From Mucor racemosus (taxonomy: Eukaryota; Mucoromycota; Mucoromycetes; Mucorales; Mucoraceae), in NCBI GenBank assembly GCA_027405735.1, contig JAPEHQ010000015.1, positions 1,116,001-1,180,000 on the forward strand: a stretch of DNA of 64,000 bases, given 5' to 3'. The position numbers were made by a program, and so were the translations under genes. The notes under the pieces were generated by a model. It was given only the letters and a program-made list of their open reading frames with translations. It was not told where the DNA came from and ran no database searches. This document shows positions 11,102 through 23,520 of the stretch, piece after piece. Numbering within the stretch: position 1 is the first letter of the stretch; each line of letters opens with the position of its first letter.

Positions 11102-12757
11102 TTTGTGTAGTTTAATGTATTAAAAATGATTTAAAGGGCTATATAACTCAAATTGATTCAAAACTAAAGGTATTTATATTGATTGCTTGAATTATTTGAT
11201 TTGGTGCATACAACATTTTGTACTACTATGAACTACCATAAACAGTTAACCAGTTAAAAATTATAATACTTCCACGCTGAAAGAAATTGTCAAAATCTAG
11301 AAATAATATCATCTATGCAAATTCTATAGAATCAATGACCATGTTCGCTGTTCTATTGTACTCCCAATGAACACCTTATTTATGCTTTTTTTGATCTGAA
11401 CACCTTTCAATTAACTTTACTTTGTTTTATGCATGATCCAGTACTATAAAATGGTTCGTCCAGATTTGATTTCAAGTATCTATCAGCATTTAAGCTGTAT
11501 CCGATTTTAAGCGATTTATAATTATATAGTTTAAGTTTAAGCAGATGCAACCGAGAAACGAGATCTGCGTATATATATATATGTTTATTATTAGATCTTC
11601 TACTATTCATATATATGATATTATACAGTTAACAATATTGCACAGTTATGTAATCAGTAGAATGATTTGCATATTTCAAAGTTGCAATTTGATTTTTAAT
11701 CAAGTATATTCACTTTTTCCAGCAACAAAATTAGATCAGAAAATATAATACTGGATTGACGTTACACTATAAAATAAACATAAGGTCAAAAATCTCCCAA
11801 ACTGTCTTTTATTGTAACCAGTTTGTTTTATTTACACTGAACCACAATAAATATAAGGCGACCTCACTATGTCCCACAAAGCCGCAAAATGATCCAGTAC
11901 CATTGTATTATTTTGGCATATGGTTTCTTCGTACTATAGAGCTATACCTAAAATTATTCATTCACATGATAAGATATCTTTATCTTTAAGTAGACAAAAT
12001 ATACATTTTATAATATTAGTGAGCTAGGGACATGGATTATTTATACCTACCATGCCTAAATTTTGGCGATCATACAAATTGTTTCCTATTTTTAAAGAAT
12101 ATTCACTATATCAGATAGTTTTTCTTTTAAAAATTTAGTTTGTGTGGATGCTTATTGTTGTAGATCTGATTCTACTAGTACTATATTTGGATTTGCTGAA
12201 ATAGTTCTTTCAAATGACAAAAAGGAATCCAGAAAAGCATTGTTTGGAAACTTGAAATACCGACAAAATTTCTGCTTTTTATTGATAAAAACTATGCTTT
12301 GGAGAGTTTTTTCTCTATGAATAATATAATAGAAATCTGTTTCAACGCACCAAATAAAGCTGAAGAATTATGAAATAGTACGATATTTTTTTAATTCAAT
12401 TTTTATATAAGAAAAATTGCTGCAATTTCAGTATGAAAACTGAGGGTCTAGAATCAATATTTTCAAACTAATAACGTAAATCATTATATCTTGTTAATCA
12501 GTGTTTTGCTTTCGTTATAAAATCACGATAGCTTTCTGTTTACATATGATTGACGTACAGCAAATGTTTCCTTTCCCGAAAGCCAAATAAAAGTGAGCCC
12601 ATGAAAGAGAACCAATTAAACCACTTTTTAATGCGGATTTCAAGCCATTTGGGTACCCTACTGGTTTTCTCTTGTAGATTTCACTGCCAACCTTTCTCAA
12701 TTCTATTTTCTCTTTTCTCTCTAAAGCAGTATTTACAAGAATATATCATAAAATAAA
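11102..12757. promoter_or_regulatory. divergent intergenic region, phosphate transporter / CBS gene
   Basis: About 1.65 kb, strongly A/T-rich, lying between two divergently transcribed genes, so both promoters should be inside. A short (ta)n run occurs near 11570-11585. I see no tRNA, open frame of quality, or repeat copy. Confidence 0.4.
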
Positions 12758-12888
12758 ATGACACACAGAGAAGGTGTTACAACAAGCTCAACAGATTGGA
12801 CTATGATTCAGGCTTCGAGCTTGATTCATAACCAAGAAGTAATTGAAATGTAAGGGTTTTCGGTTATTGTAAACAAAGTGGTAATTTC

Positions 12889-12923
<35 letters not shown>

Positions 12924-14227
12924 TGATGGAAGAGCATCAGTTGAAGAAGCATGCCAAGTTCTCGTAGAAAATAATATTTCATCTGCCCCAGTATTTGTGG
13001 ATAGTCATAAGGGACATTATATTGGTATGTTTGATTATGGAGATGTGATTGCTTATATTTTGCTTGTACTCCATCGTAAACCGGGACAAAAAGGAAGTGA
13101 TGATACCATTGATCCCGAATCTTTTGAAATCAAAGACATTGTTCATAGAGCATTGAAAGGTCAAAAAGTACCTGTTGGAATGGCTAGTGGTAATAGTCAA
13201 ATTATAACTTAAAATAGTGATATATTACTTATTTGTCAATTAGATTTATCGCGAAAAAATCCATTTTATTCCATCCTTCAAGAAGCCACTTTGTTATCAG
13301 CAGTAGAGATATTTGCATGCGGAACCCATAGAGGTAAAACCGTTAAGAAGTTTGAATGTGCTTTTTGATTTCTTAAACTGTTGCTTTCAATAGTCAGCAT
13401 ATTAAAACCAGACGGTAGAATTGAAGGTATTTTATCACAATCTACAGTTGTCAAGTATCTATTTGAGAATAGAACGCAATTTCCTGAAATTGATCAAGCC
13501 TTGAATAAGACGGCAAGTGTTTATTATTGTATATATATATATAGAAATTTAACAGTAATTTACTTTCATCTTTTGACAGATTCGAGAATTAAATCTCGGG
13601 AATGAACCTGTTATAGGCGTTGATGCTAATTCCAGTGTATTGGACGCTCTTTCGTTAATGAGTAAATTTGTGCTTACTTGCTGTAGCATTGAATTTATCT
13701 AAATAATACGTGTATTGTAGGTTCTCATGGTGTCTCATCAGTAGCAGTGTTGCGTAATAATGGTGTATTAGGAAACATCAGTATGACAGACGTCAAGGTA
13801 AGATGGTATTAGACTTTTTGCTTACCCATATACTTAACGTTTTACGTTTAATAGCACGTTATGAAGGGCTATTCACATCGATTACTTTGGAAAAAATGTT
13901 TCCAATTTGTTAGCCATATCAGAACACAACAAGGAATCATTGATGGTCAGGTACTTTTTACGTTAAAATTATAAATATTTGGAACCAGGTCTAAATAGTA
14001 TACTTATAAAGGATCGACTACCTGTATTTGATGTTCGCCAAGAGACTTCTTTGGGATTTACCATTGCTAAATTACTTGCTACTAAAGCACATCGTGTATG
14101 GGTTGTAGATGATCAGAATCAAGCTATTGGTGTTGTATCTTTAACAGATGTCATTCGTACAATCGCTTCACTGGTAGGTGTTCAAGTAAATGAACGCCGT
14201 GCTAGTATGGCCGTATTCAAACACTAA
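12758..14227 (+). CDS. CBS-domain protein (Snf4/Sds23-like)
   Basis: Eight exons: 12758-12849, 12924-13189, 13244-13333, 13394-13512, 13580-13661, 13721-13797, 13855-13945 and 13989-14227, summing to 1056 nt (351 residues) with all phases consistent. The protein looks like four consecutive CBS motifs. For example NISSAPVFVD...GMFDYGDVIAY is the first, GVSSVAVLRNNGVLGNISMTDVK the third and HRVWVVDDQNQAIGVVSLTDVIR the fourth. CBS pairs bind adenine nucleotides in AMPK gamma (Snf4) and related proteins; which subfamily this belongs to cannot be settled by eye. Intron 4 (13513-13579) uses a GC donor (GCAAGT), the only one that keeps the frame. Intron 1 ends in an exceptionally long T-run. The 13946-13988 intron is only 43 nt. 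Confidence 0.8.
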
Positions 14228-16217
14228 TTTTTTTACTTTTTTTTTTATAAATAAAAACTTAATTTTTTGCATCAATCCAGCTATTTTGCATTCTTGGATC
14301 AAGTTCAACATGTAGTTGATGAGATGAAATATTTTGTTCTTCCTTGGCCATGTAGTAGTAGTAATGCTACTTAATACCACCTATTTTCAACACAATTTAT
14401 TCAGACCAAAGGAAAGAGTTTACTCAAAACCAAATGCAGATTATATACTATTTGTACAAACTACCAAAACATGAGCTTATTAAAGAGGAAAAAGGACGAG
14501 GCAGCTATCCGCAGAGCGGTCTATGTTAACTTTAAGAAACTTGTGATACATGCCAATTTGAAAAAGAAGAGAAACAGCAATCAAGGTCGGCAAAACATCC
14601 TGAAATCAGTTCAAAATAAAAAGATTGTGATTAAGGAAAGAAAATCAACAACTTTTTATAGTTAAAGGTATTATTTAAAGAATGGATTTTGATAGAAAAC
14701 AAAAACTAACTGCAAATATATTTTAGCACATTGTAAATTTCCTCTTCAATACTTTTGATTTAATGCAAAAGGCGCACCGATACCTGGTTGTTTATATCAA
14801 GTGGATAGCTTGTTTATATCAGATGCACATATTCAAGGATCAAAAAAAACATTTCTCATGGTAAACGTAACGGAACAAACAACACAGATCAATTGACTAC
14901 GAATCTAATAGCACATCAATGAATACTTAATGACAAAGCATGGCCATCATTTGATATAAATATGCGTTTCCCTTTCTTTCTTTCTTTCAACTCTTTCAAC
15001 TTTGTCTTAATTCAAAGATTGAGCTTTGAATTGAACTTTGTTTAGGAGCTTTTATAAATAATTTGAAAAATACTGAAAACATATATTTTGTCTCAGAAAA
15101 TGAAAATAACTAAGTTTATCAATTGTATTTAATGTAAACTTTATTCTTATAATAAAATGAAGTGATAATTAGCTTAGGATAAAGAATAAATGCTATGCGC
15201 ATATTGATATTTGAATACGTTTCCAGTTCAAATTGCAACGCTATTCGTAGTGCTGTTTATATATATATATGTAAAATGCGATCTTGTATTGAGACCTAGA
15301 TTGATAATGGATATTATGCTATACATCTGATATACATCGTAATTTGATTTATTTAGAGTTTTATGTGCAGTTTTCAAATGAAGATCGACATGTGTCCTGA
15401 ATGGAGCACTAATTATGGTTAAGCCAAGTTAGAATAGAAAGTAACTGTGAGAATTCAGTAGTAGATGCCAAATAAAAATAAAAATAAAATAAAAACCAAC
15501 AACAAAGCATAGAATAGTAGCCAAAATAGGATTGTCTAATAGATCATTATGGAGGGGATTATTCAACTTGAATCGAACTGTTTCAGTCGGAAATGAGGCA
15601 ATTTCTATTTAGACCATCAAATGCTTTGACAGAAAACAGGGGTAGTAAGATGTTTATTTTTGCAAACAAGCAGTAAGACCAAGCTTTCCAAAGAAAGTAC
15701 AGCAAAAAAGCAGAAAGATGATCAGTATCTCAAGCAGCACCAACAAAAAACTCCACTTGTAATATGTGAAATAGGTATTAGTTATGCATTTCGATACTAT
15801 ATTACTTCACAGGAAAAACTTACCAGCAAGCATAGTTTCTTTGACCTTTAGTTTACATGCATATACAGCCAAGATTTCATGTCTAGATGCCTATCGGATA
15901 AAGCTATAGTCGTCTCAGCATGGATTGAGTCTATTAGTATAGATTTTTCTAGTTATTATTCTTGTCGGTATAGATTAAAAATAACTAATATATATCTTTT
16001 GATGTAGTAATATTGTTGGTCTAAGTACCATTGGATACTGTTACAGCTGTTGTAATATACATTTTGAAACTTACAACCCATTTGGACCATAATATTCATT
16101 GATTTCAAGCATTCTTCCAATTACTCAATTTCTTTCAAGCAGAAGAAAAGACTTTTTTTTCAAAAACATGTTCAAAAATCCTTCAAAAACAGCTTTTAGC
16201 TAATGAAAACAATATAT
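14228..16217. other. intergenic, no gene seen
   Basis: A/T-rich sequence at the edge of the first repeat island. A Lys-rich open frame at 14471-14665 has no family resemblance and is probably accidental. A short (ta)n stretch lies near 15260. No TIR, LTR or RNA gene was recognised. Confidence 0.5.
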
Positions 16218-18375
16218 GCGCTTCATACAGCTACTTTGGTTTAAGTGCAACTTCAAAATTCAATTTGGAAACATTATTTAATTTAATAAAAATTTTCAAA
16301 AAATATCTGAAATAATTCGTATAAAATAGTTTAAAAAAGTATGCGTTTTCATTTCTCCATTTTCACAGCAACTCGAGGAGGCTGAATCTTTTGCAGTTTT
16401 GTGAATTAGCACTAGACATATCTATTATTGCAACGGGAGCTTATTTGGGTCTATATTCGGAAAGATCTAATGAGCTTACTTACGTTAGTGGGTGTAAACA
16501 GCAGGTAATCAACTTTTTATTCAAATTTACGAAATCCACAATGATACATGCAAGCAGATATCTGATATACTTGTACAGTATTTATCTATTCCTATGCCCC
16601 GGTAGAGTGGCAGCTTACCTAGATTATTATTTAAAAAGATTGTGTTTTTTAATTGTTTTCATTAAAAGTACGCAGCAAATTATGGGTGTTTCTTGACATT
16701 AATTTTCTCGACACCACACAGTACGCTATGGAAGTTACCCTTTGGGGTCATCGTGTCCAAGATGGGTACCTACTACTCTCATGTAAAGCTCGAAGTTAAT
16801 ACGACGATTGAAATTTAGTGGTATGAGGTTTTCGTTGTCGGTTTTTACAGCTGCAGAAAGTTAGGCTTCAGATGGGTTTTAAATGTTTCTCAAATGTTTT
16901 GACTTAATATTGAGTCGAATCACGTAAAATATTCGAAGGAGAGGCGCCACCTCAGTTTATAAGCCATTGATATCTCTTCGAAAAAGCAAATATTTATTCC
17001 AGAATATAAGTGCACTAGCCAAATTTTGAGCAAAAATGACCAATATTTACCTAAAGTATATTGCACAAAATTGAGCGCCTATATTAAAGCGTTGGTTTTT
17101 TGTATTCGCAAAATAGATCAAACTTAAAGCTACTCGTAATTTTTTGTCTGAGCAAAAAATATTCATTTTTCGTCGAGATAATCAAAATAATAGTTCATAT
17201 TACACCTTGACCTAAAAGTCACTGAGTTTCAAAATTGATACAAAAAATCGACCAGAAAATGATCAAAAAATCAAAATTGCTTAATGCCTCATGAAATTCA
17301 AAGCAAGCCTACCTAGCATGTTAAATGTTTTTTGTGCAGTTTTGAATTCTGCATACATCTAAACAAAAATCAGAAAAACATTCAGCATTAAGTTTTGCGC
17401 AAAATGCAGTTGAAATTTTGGAGGTTTTTTGAAGATACACATCACTTTTTATAAGCATATTTAAAATATAATCAATGGAAATGATGTGCAAAAACATTAT
17501 CTATCGATCGAGCTATTGTAACATTTTACAGCTGTATTGTTCGTAGAGAAAACAAGATTTTTGTTCAAATTTTTTTCAGATTCAGAATTTGGGATGTGGG
17601 TATACAAGGGAAAAATAGAAGCTAGAAATGGAAGTATCTTTTTGTATACATTTTTAAGGATATCTCCACGAAAAATCAATATTTTGAAAAACTCTAAATT
17701 GGATCCGAGAGAGCTCAATAAGCTCGATGACATGAAGGAAAAAAAACTACTACTCAATTTACCGAACACTTTGAAATCTTTTACAAAAATGCCAAAAAAA
17801 TGAAAAAAAATAAAAGTGCTTAGAATTCTTTTATACTTAAACATGTTATAAAGCGCTTTAAAACAAGTAAATTTTATTATTAGAAAGTGTTAGTATAGCT
17901 TAATTGTTTTTAGAGATATGAAGTCTCAACGTTTTCAATTCTTTAGCAGTGAAATACGCGTAAAAAAACTGAAACATTAGCACTAAAAAATTAATACCAA
18001 CTGCAAAAACTAGGATATTTCCGGAAACTTATTTTTGAATTAAAGCTGAACATTTCAGGTATATTGACATATAATTTTTTCTTGGTGTTATTTAGTGAAA
18101 CAAAAATTAGAGCAGGGATGAAAAATGAGACCCAGTTTTCAAGGAAAAAGCAGTGAATTTTACGCGTTTTTGAGTCTTTCATGGGATATGACATAAATTT
18201 AGGAATAGATAGCATAATGCGATCAATTCATGTTTGTTTAGTAGTGTCTAAAGTATATCTTGAAAATGTCTATTATGAGGTTAGTTATAGAAAGAAGGCA
18301 TACTCCGATTTTGAAGATTGAAACTATGAAAATTGCTTTTTTTTTTGAAAATTCAAACTGAATATCAAAATACAT
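16218..18375 (+). repeat. dispersed repeat R, copy 1
   Basis: About 2.1 kb, non-coding and A/T-rich. It aligns by eye with the interrupted copy at 41053-50045 and with the inverted copy at 55985-57960. Shared landmarks include the cttccatgg/gaagttaccc segment near 16730, the attatctatcgat segment near 17498, the aaaaatcaatattttgaa segment near 17673, and the tttccgga segment near 18017. It carries no recognisable domain, LTR or TIR, so its class is unknown. Confidence 0.75.
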
Positions 18376-18614
18376 TTTGACTTATGGAGCGTTTCATCCG
18401 GAAGTACGACAGCATGTTAAATAGGTCGTAAACTTTAGAACTTAATAAAACAAAAAAAGGTGTAGTTTTACATTCTTTTTTCTTAATGACAATTGTAATA
18501 TTACGATGAAAATAAAATCCTATTGAACATTTAATCAAATGTGAAATTTGTGTGGTGCAGCTTAGAGCTCAAGAGGTAGATTTTGGTTAAGGATTTTAAT
18601 GTTTTTGATATATG

Positions 18615-18952
18615 TGATTTATCAAAATATGTTTAGGTTAAATAAAATTAGAAATTTGATCAAGTAAAGAGATATCGTTTATTGGAATGAAATTAATAGG
18701 GTTTATATACTATTTGATTTGGGGAATTAATGATGTGATAAGGTAGCTTAGATGTTATTTAATAGTAATGTGTCATGTTAGTATATCATGTTAGGATGTC
18801 GCACTGGCGTATTATGCTCTTGTACCATGCTTCTATGCCATGCTTTTAGGAGCATGGTATAGTTAATATTCAATTAAGTAACTTCCGGTTCCGAATCTAT
18901 TATTGTTCACTTTTTTGGATTTGACATGATCCGATTTAAGAATGATACATCA
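18615..18952 (-). mobile_element. solo LTR, family 1, copy a
   Basis: 338 bp with TG...CA ends (TGATTTATCA...TGATACATCA in plus orientation) and an exact 5-bp target-site duplication, atatg at 18610-18614 and 18953-18957. Read on the minus strand it has a TATATAAACCC promoter-like box followed by AATAAACGATATC, the order expected of an LTR. There is no internal region, so this is a solo LTR left by recombination. Confidence 0.88.
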
Positions 18953-18957
18953 ATATG

Positions 18958-19921
18958 TGCATACTGTGATTTTGCAATTATGTAAAAGCAAATATATATT
19001 GGATGTATGTTATCAATTTTTGTATCTCTACGTAACGCTATTTTGTATCTATTAATTATGTTCCTATTAAAAATTTTAATTATATTATTTTTTATGAATA
19101 AAGTCAGTTTCTGTGTTATCATATTTAGCATAATTACATGATATAGAGCAAAAATAACATATTTTTCTTTATATTTCGATCATGAATAAAAATGTTTTTG
19201 TAAACCAAATTGCTGCTGATACTCAACAAAAAATAGCACTATTATATACCAGAGAAAACAAAATATGATCAAATCACTCAATATTGCACAAATCGAGAAA
19301 AACAAAATAACAGATAAGTAGAAGGAAGGATGACAACGATTAAAAAAAAAGCAAACATAGAGGGGATCTTTATTCTAGTTGCTAGAATTATGCGCTTTAC
19401 AGTTAGTTCAAACGGAGAGATTGTGGGTTCGAAACTCATGTAAACGGATTTTCTTCGGAACTTGTGTTTGCCGGGCTAGAAGCGCAGCTAATCACCCCCT
19501 CGCTTTTTTTTTGTTTGATCTTTCTACGCGCAGCTTTTAAAAGATTACCAATTGTTGTCTTCTTTTCTCGACTCCAATATTTTTAGTGCTATTTTGGAAA
19601 TCCATTTTTCTTATGAATATTTTATTTTACAAGCACAAGAGATTCTACAAAAGTAGGCATATTCTGCACGCAATAATTTAATAATATCAACTGTATTGTA
19701 AGCCTACTATTGTCTGTATATTTTGATTTTGGGTTTCATCCAGTAAGTAACAAATAAAGTATTACTAATTGTAACATAGAGGCATACATAATGGAATATC
19801 TTTAATCATTTTTCAGAAAGATTTGAAAAGAGCTCAGCGAATAACACTATTGATTATATTTGGATTTCCATCAGTTCCTGTTTCAGTCATTATCAGTTAG
19901 AAATTGGTCTGTCACCAACTT
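18958..19921. other. A/T-rich spacer with a degenerate tRNA-like segment
   Basis: Mostly featureless. Around 19384-19446 there is a cgctttac segment and a later gtgggttcgaaactca that resemble the anticodon arm and T arm (B box) of a tRNA-Val, but the intervening sequence does not fold into a normal cloverleaf. I regard it as a tRNA relic at most. Confidence 0.35.
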
Positions 19922-20062
19922 CACTACGGCCGAACTACGCTTCCCATGGACATAATGATCTGCATAGATGGGCAGAATAAAAGCTTTTGTGCAGATCAGC
20001 AGCCCATATGTGTAGAGCAACGAGATCAAGGTTTTTTAGTCAAGTTATTAAAGTATATCGAT

Positions 20063-20567
20063 TGTGCTGAACTAAGATACTATTTCCCCACATAAGAAAT
20101 TAAATGTTATCTCACATAAAACTATGCTCTAATACTCAATTAAAAATAACATGAATTTAACAGTAAATACAGAAAGTATTAGTAATTTAACATATAATAA
20201 AATAGACCGAATCATAAACAAAGCAAATTGATTTACCAAAAAGAATAAACATATGGATATTGCACGAAGAAAATGGAATCATGCTTCAATCATTTAATAA
20301 GTAGTATGGTGATATATGTATGGAATGCAGCATTGTCTGATTCGCATGTTAAACATCACGGTTTGACAGATGTCCTAAATTGGTAATTCGGTTATTCCTA
20401 ATTCTGATAGATCACTGACAGTTACGGTGCAACTCCCAGATATAACAAAACTGCAACTAATATAAATAGAGTAGAAATATAGACCTATTGCACACTATCC
20501 ATTATTTGAATAAAGAAGGATTTAAACTGTATCTTTTTCAAAGCTTTTTATTTTACATTTTACTGCA
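20063..20567. mobile_element. solo LTR, family 2, inserted in CACTA-like copy 1
   Basis: 505 bp with ends TGTGCTGAAC...TTTTACTGCA and a near-perfect 5-bp duplication (tcgat / tcaat). The element is absent from the second CACTA-like copy, where the flanks are joined directly. Its middle (about 20280-20413) resembles the end of family 1 LTRs, so it may itself be composite. Confidence 0.7.
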
Positions 20568-21319
20568 TCAATGATAATATAATTAATAACGAAGATAATT
20601 CAAATGGTTTAAAGCAGGTGTGAGTTACTCTGGTTCAACAGAACTGCCTTATTGACGAGATATATTAATTTGAAATTTGGGGTTTGAAGGTTTGAAATAG
20701 TTCTGCCCATGCTCTTCTTTCGGGGACCAAATGGGAACAATGACAACAACCTGTTTGGTAACACTAAAAGTATTTATGCCTTTGTAAATTCCTATTTGTA
20801 ACACACAAAATATTTTTTATTCCCTACTATTTCCTCAGCTCTTTTGTTTACGTTTAAAACTACAACAAAAAGACTAATATTTTTTTATAAACTGAAATCA
20901 AGTAGTAGGTACAAGTACATGATTTTCCTATTGTTTATTTGGAAATAAAGTATTAACTGTTAATGTTAGGACACGTTATAATATCTGTCTCGAACAAAAA
21001 AAGCGTCCAGCACCTAATCATTTTGTTCCATCATCTACATTGTTATAATGAATGCTTTTTTGGTCTAAAGTCAATATCTACCTGGAGAAAACTGGTGATT
21101 ATAAAAGTATGTATAGTAATGACTTGATTTGAATGGGTGAATAAACTCATGTTAGTCTATTTAGTGGCCAACAGCTAATAAGAGGAAAACAAGATATTGT
21201 CTTGTATATCACTACTACCAAGAACTATCAAAGGTACCCCATAATTATTACTTATTAGCTTGTTATTAATAATTAATTTTACTAATAAATCAATTTTTGT
21301 AGGTCAAAAGTAAGTTTGC

Positions 21320-21421
21320 TCTGGTAAAGCATTGAATAAATTGACTTGGGACAAAGAGGGCAAAAAGATGGCAATAGATCCCAGTGATGGCCATGTTTAT
21401 GTTTATGATGTTGGAGGAGTA
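21320..21421 (+). pseudogene. captured WD40 / dynein-intermediate-chain-like fragment
   Basis: Within the CACTA-like element a 34-codon stretch reads as the end of a WD40 blade: ALNKLTWDKEGKK followed by SDGHVYVYDVG, then a GTAAGA donor-like site. Its upstream edge looks like an intron-exon junction (aggtcaaaagtaag). Cytoplasmic dynein intermediate chains have a similar C-terminal W-x-x-x-G-x-x-x-A-x-G-x-S-x-G-x-x-x-x-Y-D-x-G-E segment. The inverted element copy retains the same fragment with GSSDGHVYVYDIGE, probably closer to the ancestral form. The parent gene is my inference. Confidence 0.5.
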
Positions 21422-23223
21422 AGAATAAAACTTAATGTAAATTACCTCCAGCGCAATAATTATAAAGTAAGACTATATTATCATCAAATAAACTACCACA
21501 CAATATTAAAATGTATAAATATTTAGAGTAATAAGCTTGAATCAAGTGGATACAGCATCGTACATTCTTGAAAAAGTTCTCAAGTATAATGAAATCTCTT
21601 ATTTTTAAGACTTACAAGGCTTATAAGCGGAATATTAATTTAGAAAATTATTTTTGTCCAGATCATCAATTTTGACATTTTTTAATTTTTTTTTTCTGAT
21701 TTTGCAAATCTAGAGTTACTTATACTACCAATTATGAAAACAAAAATATACTCATATACAGAATTTAGCGTTCTATTTGCCCAATAAAAAATAATAAACA
21801 TTTTTATTGCAAAATATTTCATGAAAATCCTTTAATAAAAAAACCGTTTTTGGGCCAAAAATGGTACATTTCATTACTTAATATTTAATATTAAGCTTTT
21901 ATAAAATGCGTATTAGCTATGGCTACAATTTTCTCTCACAATGTAGTATATTTAAATGCTTATTTTGGTATCAAAAGTTGATTTTTCTGTTTTTTGATCA
22001 AAATCATGAGTGCTGGTAAGGGTAAAATGAGCCCCGAAAATGTCCGTTACAAAAACTGAATTTTCAGACTGTTCGTGGTTAAATATAAGAAAAGTTTTTT
22101 AAAAAAAACGCCTTTTCTTTTAAAACTTTGATATATTCCATAGTATAAAAGACTTAGCCGTTCGATCGTGTTACGCTCAATTATGGCGTCGCGCTACGGG
22201 TTCGCTTTTGCAATTTTGTAATGAATCTATGATATGACAGATAGTTTTTCTCGTAGAAAAATGTATGTTTCTATGATAGCAGATATTGCCTACTCTGCTT
22301 AGTTTATGGGTTGATGCGCTGTAATGCTGCTTTTACATTGGCTGAAATGTGCAATTTAGCAGGGTTTTAAATGCGCTAAATAATTTAAAGCCTTCAAAAT
22401 TCTTTTCTACGTGTGTTGTTTCTCTCTTTTTGTTTTCATATCCCAAGGATATTATTCACCGTTTTTTGATAAGGCATATCAGACTATCAAACTGATATTT
22501 TTTTCCTTTATCTGAATACGCATGCTAACACAAGAGACTAATGTTTTTAATATAGGTAGCAGTCGCTATTATATTAGAGGCTGATATTTTCATTTAACTG
22601 CATTCTAAGATCAAGTATCATTATTTACTACTGTATTTTTGGACATATTTCTTGATTACCAGATCAAATCGAAGGCAATGGTATTTATATCTATTCAACG
22701 AAAAGCTAGAACTGGCTACAAACTCACGAAATGTTCCAGGAAAGTGATAAAATTTCAAAATATATAGAAACACAAAAAAAAAGAACAATCTAACGTCTTG
22801 CCTAATTACGATAGTTTTGATTGTATATATACTGTACTTGAAAACAAATCTTTTTACAGCTGACAATCGTAAGCTAACATAGAATATTTAAAGAAGGTCA
22901 GTTTGTTTAAATTTTATGTGTGATAAAGTAACGTCGTAACATTTCTAACCTTAGATTTGGCTTGCATATAAATTTAAGCAGTAAGTGGTATTTAAGTTTA
23001 TGCTCGAGCAAAAACCAGTGTTGCTGCAGACATTATAGCTATAAACATATTTACAAATGATGATAATTGTAAATATATTAGCAGTTGCATGTATTGCTCT
23101 ACATCAACAACGTATTGAATTGTATTATCTATAATCTATATCAATAAAAGCAAATGTAATTAAAAACCCATTAGTCCACCAGTAAAAAATGCAATGGAAT
23201 TTTGAGAACGGCACGATGCGCAT

Positions 23224-23520
23224 TGATTTATCGAAAGGTAAATCGTATAAAATTAATCAAATGAAAAAGTACCGTTTTATTATGAGCTTCTAGAGGGGGT
23301 TTATATACTAATTGAATGACTGTATTAAATGTGAGTGATAATATAATTAGAATGAGCATTTGGATATTGTGTGGATATATTGGAACCATGCTTCTATGAT
23401 TCAATAGTAGCATGATGATAGACGCATGGAATATGACCTTGCTTGACTTGCATGTTGAGCATCATGGTTTGACAGATGTTCTAAATTGGTAATTCGGTAA
23501 TTCCTAATTCTGATAGATCA
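23224..23520 (-). mobile_element. solo LTR, family 1, divergent copy
   Basis: 297 bp with ends TGATTTATCG...TGATAGATCA and a 5-bp near-duplication (cgcat / ctcat). It is absent from the inverted CACTA-like copy, where ggcacaatgctcat runs straight into attacaaacc. It keeps the minus-strand TATATAAACCCCC box of family 1 but differs elsewhere. Confidence 0.7.

Noticed and set aside
12892..12922. Long T-run that could be taken for a retroposon tail
   Set aside because: It is the polypyrimidine tract of the first intron of the CBS gene; no duplication flanks it.
14471..14665. Lys-rich open frame of 64 codons with an ATG
   Set aside because: Composition mirrors local A-richness, no domain, no splice context; chance frame in A/T-rich DNA.
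19384..19446. Possible tRNA-Val (cgctttac ... gtgggttcgaaactca)
   Set aside because: The anticodon and T arms are too far apart and the stems do not close; at most a relic.
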